Below, in pieces: positions 54,843 through 64,000 of a stretch of 64,000 nt of DNA. Each line of letters opens with the position of its first letter. The first letter of the stretch is position 1. Source of the stretch: Bryoerythrophyllum caledonicum. Lineage: Eukaryota > Streptophyta > Bryopsida > Pottiales > Pottiaceae. The notes under the pieces are model-generated. The model worked only from the letters and a program-made list of their open reading frames with translations. It searched no databases and was not told the origin of the DNA. The translations under genes were made by a program, and so were the position numbers. The stretch lies in assembly GCA_963971425.1 (NCBI GenBank), contig OZ020514.1:44359527-44423526 (forward strand). Reading direction: 5' to 3'.

Positions 54843-57800
54843 AGCTCTTGAGAGAGGTAGTGCAAGGATAGAAATTGTTGTAAGATCCAAGAGATTTCTT
54901 TGAGACCAGTCACAAGTGACTAGTAGACTTGTTGTTGTATCAGACGCTGTTGTAAAAAAAGCCCACTACACACAAACTTGACTAAAACGTCTTCATAATC
55001 AACATAATGCAACTGCTTGAATTAGTGCACCTTTATTCTTCCATATGAATTCTTCCATGCACAGGCGGGTTGTCGACTTATTATTGCATTATCGTTTTTA
55101 AACGACCGAGCAACTATTTCTTAAGTACTCTGCTTCCAATCTGATATCTCCGGATGCTTGAACGGCATTCCTGACATGTCAATGTTCCAAGCTCTGAAAT
55201 GTACTATACACTTCTTGTACAGCTTTACGTATCATTGTACATAGTAGAGACACTGGACTTCGATCCATGATTTTCGGTCCTTCTCCACTATGCTACCACA
55301 GAATTGTACACTCGACCGTATTACATGGTATGTTTTATAAACATGTTAGCTTGAAACTTGTTATCATTTTGTCGATTGCGACCAAGGAAATTCCGCGCTT
55401 GTTCTATATTCTGCATCACTATAATTGGTTTGTATCGTAATACTGAAATCATCCGGAGATATCCAGATGATTGATCAAAATTTATTTCTGGGTATCCGTT
55501 TCAATTTCTTTGGCGTCATTATTTTACTAAACTAAAATCCTTCTTCCTTATTTCTGGACTTTGCAAAGTACAAAAATAGTTAAATACAGCATAAGTATAA
55601 AAGTTGTGATTGTATATGGCTTCCAAGATAGAACAATAAAAACAACATCCACTAGACTATTCATGCTTACACTTGTATGAACATTTGCAACAAAGAAAAT
55701 CTAGCCAATTTTTGCCTCAAATGACCATCTTCATTGCAAATACATCTTCTTTTCTATTTGTCCTTATTAAAAAATTATTTTGTATTGTGAATTTGATTGG
55801 AAAAAACTTCCTCCAATACTTCTAGATGAAGTTAAAGGCGTACAAAAACATAAAGATGATGAAATCCTTGATTCTTGCATTAATAATGTTGTCATTATCA
55901 TTCCATCAAATGAAACATCATGAGTATCAATCCATAATTATGATGATTAAACAATCCATGGTATACATAGCCAATTCTAAAAATCAATAATATATTTTTG
56001 ATGAAACCGTCCTCATGGACTTGATCTTGGTACTTTCAGTGATGCCAACCATCATAAATTATTCATATCTACATTAGAAAAAGCATTCATTTTGTAATGA
56101 CCAAAAGACAATGTTGCAGCTTATTTAATTTGGGATATAGTAAAGTATGAAACCTTGTCCATTTGATCATGTTGAATCAATCTTGTAAAGTCTATCTCTT
56201 CTTTCCATTATGTCAAGCTATAATTATGTCAAGCTATAATTTTGTTTGGCGTTTATATCATAAGGCTTTCATTGAATTTTTGAAGAATTATTTGAATGCA
56301 GTATTAGAGATTGATCAAGAATGGATGTTTTCATGCAATGTAAATAGCAGCCAGTACTTGCTACAAGATTGCTATTACTTGACTCCATTGCAAGAAAATT
56401 ACATAGAGTAATTCTGGAGTGAATTTAATTATAGCTACTTAGACATGCCAAAAATAGAGTGGAGAGATATGTATGGGCTTCAAATCAAACTTTGGTGCAT
56501 ACTAAATCTATCCTAGATAGTGGCAATTGAGGAAGCTGGGAGATTTTATGGCATGCAATACTCATAGCATGCAAACTCACCAAGACTTTGATTTAAATAT
56601 ATACATTCAATTATTATCAAGTCAGTCCAAATGTTCCTACACTATAAACTAATATGTATATGAAATTGTGCTTCAATTTTATTCAATCTCTTTGTATATA
56701 AACCATAGGTGATCAATGTTGTTGTAGAATGTAAATACTTGTTTCTTTGTATAGAGTCATGACAAGGACTTGGGTATAAAAATGTGGGCCACCAAAAAGA
56801 AATATATTTTGGTTGTGGTTGGGTTGGGAAATTTTTGAACTTGCCTCAAGATTACCATCATCACATGTTAACTATTTTTAACATCAATAAAATCATATTT
56901 TATACGTTGTTAATATACTCATGCATAGATATAGGCCTACTACCGCCCTTATTCTACTCCTATTATTGCCTTGTATCTCCAAAAAAATCCTTAATTGCCA
57001 TTGCTCATAACATATTATTCATGATTGACCACTAACATCCTATCACCTTGACTTCAGATTGAACATAAGGAAACTTTGGTTACACAATAATTAACCCCTA
57101 AATTTTGAAAGGTTCCCTTTGAAGACTATAAGAGTTCCCTTGAGGAACTCTTGGAAATATAGGGATTAAAGCATGTTTTAATCACTAATTTTAGAGTATG
57201 TCATTCAAAACTTTAGCTTTTGTATGCACAGTCTTTGGCTACAATGATGTTGTCTTGATGTAGCTCTTTAATGATGCAACTTATTGAAGATGCCATTTTC
57301 TCCACAATTCATAGAGGGTTGTGAATACTAATAATTATATCCCATATCTCATTCAAGCGCTTTTTTGACATACCTATCTGATATCAACAATTGAAGAAAA
57401 AAAATTAGAATTGATCACAAAATACACCTTGAATTTCATAAATACTAAATTACAATTTGGATGTGAGGATGAGACTTCATGAAGCCTGTATTTAAAGAAA
57501 ATTTGTTATTTGTAGGACTTTTGACGTTTGAGCACATTCTTATAAGTAATGGTCGCAATTTTATTACTAATTTTTGAATTTTTTTGAAAATGTACTATGG
57601 TATTAAATTTATGCAATTAAATGATTTAATCTCAATGGAATTTTACAATAGAAGTTATGCTAGTTTATGTGGAAGATAATAGAAAAAAGGAAGAAATAAA
57701 AGCAAAGATTCTTCTTTAAAAGGGGATGATCTAAATATAGTGTCTATTTGTAAACTAGGTTTAGGTGTCCTACGCAAAGGTTTGTAAATTGAACTAGTTG

Positions 57801-58000
57801 TCTTCAACTCCAAAGTAGATATATCTAGAAATATTCAATTTTAACATTTAATAATGAATAATAGTTAGAAATTATTGATTAATTTCCTATTGTTTATTAT
57901 TATGAAAGTATCTTCAAGTATGTTTTTAAAAGGTCCTACAACAAGTCTTCAGCTCATACTGGTGGATTTTACATCTTTGTTGCATACGCTTCATTTCAAT
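54843..58000. other. Gene-poor stretch, AT-rich from about 55.5 kb
   Basis: Two last palindrome copies (55143, 55452), then AT-rich sequence. Short frames (56163, 56784) carry no motif. 56210-56242 has a 16-bp word ATTATGTCAAGCTATA repeated twice in tandem. A stretch near 55800-55900 (KLPPILLDEVKGVQ-like) reads weakly as old coding sequence with no family. Confidence 0.35.
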
Positions 58001-61000
58001 TCAAACATCTTTAAGCTTATTTAACCCATTGAGGCTTAAATAGATTGGCAAGGCCTAGTAGAAAATACAAGTGTAATAGACAATGCAAAACATCATCTAC
58101 ATAGCATATGCGGGTGAAAGTCCACTAAGGTGGTATTTTTATGGTGTCACAAATGGTTTTGGAAAGAGTCACGAACCTTCTTTTGCTGCATAGTGTGAAT
58201 GCGGGATCGATCTTGGAATCCTATCAATGGAATGTGATAAAAGCCTTGATTTAAAGTCTAGGAACCCCAAAAATGTTGAGTTTTGACTTACGATTTGGCC
58301 AATATAGGTATATCTTTCATAAGTATATACTTGTCACAAGTATATGACATTTGCCAAATATACCTATTTTGAGAGTTCTAGGAAGTTAAATACTTCAAAA
58401 GTTTTAGAACACATTCACGCCATAATGTGTTCATATATTATAATTGAAAATTCTAGATCGGAAACTTATTTTCACTTTTATTGCTAAGAAACGAGATATT
58501 TCTTCAAGGCTCCTAAAATAGTACTCAATGTTGATTTTTGCTTTGATTTCTTATCCAAACACATACATCATGCATAGATCCATCTTGAAACATTTTTTTT
58601 ATTTTTAATAAACCTTATTTTTCCATTAAATTGGGCAAAATCAAGTTTTTTGTCCAAAAAAAATACTTTTGGGGTATATTTTTTTTGCCCAAAAGTGAGT
58701 AACCCTAGCTGACTTCTACCCATGCATTTTATTGTTGTTGAGGTCTTTCAAACGCATCTATTTTTTCATTTACAATTTCAAGCCATTAAATGTACAACAC
58801 CGCTTTATTATTTTAAGCCTATATGGCCCTAGAAAGATCAATGTCGGCTCTAGGTGGTGGAACTTTTTTTTGACCTAACATGAGTGATTATTCAACTTAA
58901 ATGTATTTTAACATTCATATTTTTGAACGATTTTTGAATGCTCTACTCAAGGGATTAAAATCTTTGTACAAAAATAATTGAGTTTGTATATAGCTACTCT
59001 AACATCTAGTAAATTTCTAGACCATGTCTTTTTAATCTTAACCATGTCTTTTTAATCTAAACATTGCAATCTATATCTTTTCAATATATACGGATAAATC
59101 CTTTAAAAAATAAGAATGTGAATTTTTTTTAGATTCAACCAAAACTATTTAATTTCCATTTGTGCTCTTTGCATCAAAATAAGCAACATTGAAGTATAAA
59201 TGGTGAGAAATGGTTGTGGAACTTTAAATCATGGTTCTTGTGGTCTTGCAATCTATGACAAAGTGCAATCTATGACTATAACATGACTTGGAATGTAGAT
59301 GAAACTAAGAACTGATAGATGAGACATTTACTATCCAAAATGACTAAATTATAGACACCAAATATTTTGTTGATTAGGCCAAAAAATGTTGTAGCAATAA
59401 TCTTTTCGAATGGCATATAGTACCATGAACGGACGAGTGGATAGGCTAACTATTTATGCTTAATACGACCAAAAGTTTAGAAATAAGCTTTTGTAATTTA
59501 TAGTTTCTATTATTTTAATTTATGTAAGAAGAAGCAAGAAGATAAGAGCTACATGAAAATAAAATATTTATTTTGATTTAACGTAAAGAAAAAGATTATG
59601 CTTCTTTAAATAAATTTGGTCAAACCTAAGCATATTAGTAAGGTCTAAAAGATTTCAATGCCCCTTTTTTAAGAGGGCGATTTTAGTACAAGTACAAGTA
59701 GGGAAAGATCTAAATATAAGATTCAAGTAAAAAACAATTTACAATCCATATAGTAAAACTTTCACTCCAAACAGGTAAAAAAAATTCATATTTAAGAACA
59801 AGGTGCTAAAGGTAAAAAAAAATTGATGTAATTTAAAATTCTATATTTACTTTGAAAATTTGTCTTTTACACGAAAACAACTTTATTGTTTGATACCACT
59901 AGTACTAAGATTCAAAACAAAATTTGTGTCTAATAATATATTTTGTATTTGTAAAAGACTCATGGTATATATTTTGGAGAAGAACTACAACTTATATTAT
60001 AATCTTGAAATTCTATTTATGAAAAATCTTGAAAAATATTGGATCTTTTTTTTTTTTAAAATTGAAATTGTTGATTTCATTAAAGCCAATTGAATGACAT
60101 TGTTGTCTTCTAAGCAATTTTGCAATGGTTTTTTGTGTTTTACTTTTATAATTCTAGAATTTCAAACTTTTAAAATTACGTAGGTAGGCTTTTGGAAATC
60201 TGCAAAGATCAAAACATGTCGTTTTTTAAACTTCAATTTTCAATATCTTGACATAAAAAACTCTTTGCATCACCATAATATAAATTTTATGTAGATTAAA
60301 TACATCTAATAGTTATTTTTTGTTTTTGATATATCTTTGACAAAAAAATGCAAAGTTATAAGATTTACTTTCAACAACACAAATAAGCAATCTTGGAGCA
60401 TGAATGGAGCTTTTACAATACTTTTATTGTTTCTTTAAAATAGCGTTGAAAATACTATAATGGTCTTACCTTATTATTTTTATTTGCATAGTTAGAACCA
60501 TGACACTTGATCAATGTAAATTGCAAAACAAATCCAAAGTATTACATTTACTTGAATTCTCTCATGTAGTATTTAGGGTAATGGTTACGTTGCACCTTGA
60601 AAACACCTCCTTCCAATATAATCATGTCTAAGAGGACTTGGACAAAAGATTTTTGTCAAATAAGGTTTTTTGATTATACTAAGATTTGTTTATATTCTTT
60701 ATGAATTAAAATTGTGTCTTTGTTTGGCAGGCTTAAAAGTAATATCAAGGAAAGAAGAAAATTATAAAAAGCACAACTCAAATTACTTTGTCACCATTAG
60801 ATTTGATGTGGAGCTTAAATGAATGTATAGTTCTAAAATTTACAACATGTGATAATTCTTGAAATATGCAACAAATTTATAGTTTTCAAAATTTGGCTCA
60901 TTGTCAAGTTTTGATTACTGCCTAATCATTTTCATAGAATTTGTCTAGAAGTATTATTATAGCTTTCTATAGAAATTCTCTTTTAGAATTTTGTACTACG

Positions 61001-63683
61001 TTTTTATGGTCTTGCAGCAACATCACCTTGCATCATTGACACCTTGTGTGTTGGTTCCCTTTTGTTTCAAGCCTGATCAATTATCGAATGCATTGGCGTT
61101 TTCCATTTCTCATGCAATGAAGATAATCATGCACATTATCAAGAGATAGTTTTAACAAGTAATTAAGAAAATCCTTATTTTTGTTAGAAGGTCACAACCA
61201 TGGAAAAATTGCAAATTGTTAGAGCTCAATCAACAACAACAATGATTGACAAAAATGCTTTCTTACTACAATTAAGTGCAACCAAAACAAGGACTTAATT
61301 AAGTACTTCTCTGTAGTCATTGTCAAAACTCCATAAAAACACGCCAAGAGCGACCGCTTAAGAGAACTTTGATCACAATTCTAAGTATTTGCTAGAACAG
61401 AAAGAAAAAGGATTCCTAAAGTCAACAATTATAGATGTTTGATAAAGATGCCTAATAACAGAAAAAAATAAGGATTCCTAAAGTCAACAATTATAGATAA
61501 TTGATAAAGATGCCTGCTAACTTGTTCTTACCACTAATCATTTAATATTTTCAAAAATTCAACATTGAATTCTCGTTGCAACGTAAGAGATAGAGTAATA
61601 ATTAGCTCATTGATTAAACATATTCATTCATGTGTGACTCAAAATAATTGATTTCATCATAATTCACTATTTATAAGAAAATAGTATATCTAAAGTTTTT
61701 GGATATACTTTAAAATTATGTATTACATATATAGATTGATATCGTTGAAACTCATGTATTTAATTCCTATATGACAATAGATCCTTTGGAAGACATTTGT
61801 TCTCTAGAAGGGGTTTCTATGAAGTCAATTTTCATTATTAATTTTTCAATTTCTTGATGAAGATGTGCCATAAAAATAGCTTTGTAGAAACATAAATATT
61901 TTTGACATTAAACTTCTAAAATGAAAGCCCCATTGTTTTAAGTGCAAAATACCAACCTTTATTTTTTTCAAGCTACTCCAAAAGTTTATTTTTATCTTAT
62001 ATAGACATTGGGATTCTTATACATAATAATAATAATATTTTGTATGAGATTGCCAGAATTTTTTTTGTCTTAAGTGTAAAAATTGAATTTCAACAAAAGT
62101 CAACATTTCCATTGTATGTTCTGTAGAGTACTAAAAGCATGTCTACATCTACATAAAGACTAAAATTTTGATGTTTTCAAACTTTCACATTTACTATTAC
62201 AAGGTATGATATGAACCTTCATTTTGTCATTTAGATATTCATTCAATAATGAATTTGGTTCAAGAAGATTAATACACATGTATAGTGGCAATTTGTAATC
62301 CATTCTACTTTGTACAATAGTTTAAATATGCTATCATTGTCTTTTACTTCTAAACAATGGTGTTTAAGCAAGTGACAAGATGTACAATAAGATGATATAA
62401 AATGTAGACTTTATATAGTGCACACATTTATCATTAAGTGAAGTTAAAGTCTATTCATACTTTCAAAGTGAAAAGAAGATAAACATTTTTCTCCACTTCA
62501 AACAATACAAATTTCTACTTCAAACAAACAAATGATTTGAGAATATTATTTTGCTATCTTAAATCTAACGTATATGTGAAAAATTCATTTATTACTTTTT
62601 GTTTTTTTTTCCACTCATTACACTAGGATCAACAACTCTTAAGTATTTTTTTTTGTGATTTAGTCAAGCAGCTTTGATAACTACTAACAATTATTGCAAT
62701 TTTATAAGTGCATTACAACAAAGTCATTCATACAAGTGCAAAAAAAACCAATACTAAGTTATACGAAAAGATCTTTGTCTCTCTAAATGTTGATTCTACA
62801 TTGCAACATCAGAAAACAATCACTTAGAAAATGATGCTCTAACCTTTTAACACATCTTCAACAATGTTGCTTTTCTTTAACTATTTTTCTTGCTTTCTCA
62901 AAATCAAAATCAGAATTAAATTTTGAAAGATTGATTCAAGTTTAAGTTGGAATTTAATAAAATAAAATTGAAACTCTCTTAACACTTTTAATTAAAAATA
63001 AATATGAATATTATGCAATAAGACAAGAAACAATTTACAACAGCTTTAGTAAGTACATGTGCCGCTCTCTATAAGAGATATCAATTCAATGGCAAGATCA
63101 GTTGGGACAAGGTCTTACATTGGGACATGGTATTTGTACAAAGTATTGGGACATGGTTCATGGTTCATGATCTTATTCTTTCCTTTAAATATTTCTTTCA
63201 ATTTTGTTTTTACTCTTGAGATACCTATTCATATATACATGCTCTTTAGGGATGACAATGATCTACAAATTAAGTACATATAAAAACAAACTATTGATAT
63301 TTTATAGACCAATTGCAAGTAAATGTAAATAAAAAATCACAAAAATGAATGGATGAAATCTTAGATAATACTAAAAAAAATATTAGAAAATATTTGAAAG
63401 AATGTGATAATTGTACACACCTAAACTTTATATTGCAATTTGATCTGTAACATTGATGATACTCATATCTTTATGATTTTATGTGCTTTTTTGCTTTGAT
63501 ATTGTGCACGCATTATTTGACGCATACAAGTGACCATTAATGATGTTTCTTTCAATGCTTGATGTTGCTATATAAAAAAAATATGAATTATAAATTTATT
63601 GGTAATGATTGTTTCATATCGATTTCAAAAATTTCAAAGGGTCTTATGCTTGATTGAATTTCAAAGTTAGTTTGCAAAATTAC
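58001..63683. other. AT-rich stretch without recognisable genes, possible large intron
   Basis: Very AT-rich, with no motif-bearing frame on either strand and no clear transposon ends. 59021-59062 has a 21-bp tandem doublet (ACCATGTCTTTTTAATCT). If the exon at 63684-63863 is real, this stretch would be downstream intron on its strand. Confidence 0.35.
61410..61533. repeat. 62-bp tandem duplication
   Basis: GGATTCCTAAAGTCAACAAT at 61410 and at 61472, continuing with TATAGAT, GATAAAGATGCCT and TAACA-like words. It is nearly identical and therefore recent. Confidence 0.85.
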
Positions 63684-63863
63684 CTTGCTATTCTTCTCTT
63701 TCACTAAATTCTTTTTTCTTTTATTTTCTTCTTGTTGCCATTTCTTTACTTGTTGAAGTCTTTTTCGAAGTTCACCAATAGACATCTCCGATAAAATATC
63801 ATGACCTCCAATTGAGTTTATGTCAAATTTTGGAATCTTATAACATGATTCTTTTTCCAAGAA
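63684..63863 (-). CDS. Candidate host exon, coiled-coil protein (flagellar CFAP99-like?)
   Basis: A 180-bp open interval bounded by GGAAATAG/TTCTTGG (acceptor) and AGCAAG/GTAATTTTG (donor), encoding 60 residues with CYKIPKFDINSIGG, then MSIGELRKRLQQVKKWQQEE and a KR-rich end (NKRKKNLVKEKNSK). A short aromatic/Gly lead followed by M-S-x-x-E-L-R-x-R-L and a long E/K/R helix recalls the coiled-coil ends of cilia- and flagella-associated proteins such as CFAP99. That is from memory and uncertain. Its length is a multiple of three and it has no stop. The frame stays open past the donor to 63588. Neighbouring exons are not visible in the window, so introns must be long. Confidence 0.35.
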
Positions 63864-64000
63864 CTATTTCCATTACAATGCAACAATATTAAAATTATGT
63901 AATTTATTCAAATGCGATTTTAAAAGAATCTTTGAAAGCATATGTTATGTATAAAGTTCAAGTTATTATATCTGGCAGGAGAATAATATTCACATGTAAT

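Larger units (their letters stand above)
22990..55500. mobile_element. Candidate very large element defined by a GGAGATCTCCGGCT palindrome
   Basis: About 25 dispersed copies of a palindrome near CCGGAGATCTCCGGCT occur from 23048 to 55466; I noticed no comparable cluster before 22990 or after 55500. They sit in clusters outside two main coding regions: a leftward GGQH gene on the left and a rightward DUF7869-like gene on the right. Palindrome clusters of this kind are the usual arrangement of subterminal transposase-binding sites in large cut-and-paste elements (family knowledge), so I infer one element or two related ones. It was split by a Helitron and a CACTA. The left end is cut off by the LTR at 22989, the right end is not defined, and no terminal inverted repeat or target duplication was identified. 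Confidence 0.4.

Noticed and set aside
22990-55500. Polinton/virus-like origin for the large element
   Set aside because: I see no capsid, ATPase, protease or DNA polymerase B motif; the evidence is limited to two unusual genes and a palindrome.
56163-57035. Short ORFs in AT-rich sequence
   Set aside because: Length and composition are what AT-rich non-coding DNA gives; no motifs.
1-64000. tRNA or rRNA genes
   Set aside because: I did not see tRNA A/B-box arms in cloverleaf context or rRNA core words, though a covariance-model scan would be needed to exclude them.

Overview
The window looks like a repeat-dense stretch of a green-plant-lineage (streptophyte) nuclear genome. The evidence is a CACTA (En/Spm-type) transposon starting CACTACAAGAAAA with a plant Ptta/En/Spm-type protein, a Ty3/gypsy remnant with a PHD-type finger after its integrase, Helitrons with Rep-helicase coding, GT-AG introns and CCCTAAA-like heptamers. 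I cannot name the species. Almost everything is mobile-element sequence in several nested layers; intact host genes are scarce. The best host candidates are one exon at the far right (63684-63863, minus), a small acidic ORF (54528-54842, plus) and an uncharacterised ORF at 8165-9151 (plus).

Layout. 1-7300: an old LTR-type fossil whose coding blocks belong to a distinctive accessory gene family. It is interrupted by a foldback element (about 776-1376) and by a solo LTR (2708-5699, 5-bp target duplication). 7300-14430: an uncharacterised ORF, a 971-bp non-autonomous Helitron built around an 18-copy minisatellite (9774-10744), and a decayed gypsy pol with PHD finger. 14430-18265: AT-rich LTR-retroelement relics with heat-shock-element-like palindromes. 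18266-22989: a 4.7-kb LTR of the same family as the solo LTR, with the accessory gene block inside its U3.

22990 to about 55500: a composite region united by some two dozen copies of a short palindrome, consensus near CCGGAGATCTCCGGCT. On the left it carries a leftward gene with a GGQH motif. On the right it carries a rightward gene resembling DUF7869-type, DDE-like proteins (GHTHEDID motif). I read this as a very large, poorly described DNA element. Two other elements sit in its middle. One is a Helitron with a near-complete Rep-helicase frame (3' end at 29435; 5' end either near 34.8 kb or at 46398). The other is a 10.2-kb CACTA element (35522-45687, 29-bp perfect terminal repeats, TCG target duplication) that split a GC-rich reading frame. 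46.4-47.5 kb holds a 310-bp tandem array and a degenerate telomere-like heptamer tract.

55500-64000 is AT-rich with no recognisable elements apart from small tandem duplications, ending in the coiled-coil exon. It could be a large intron of that gene.
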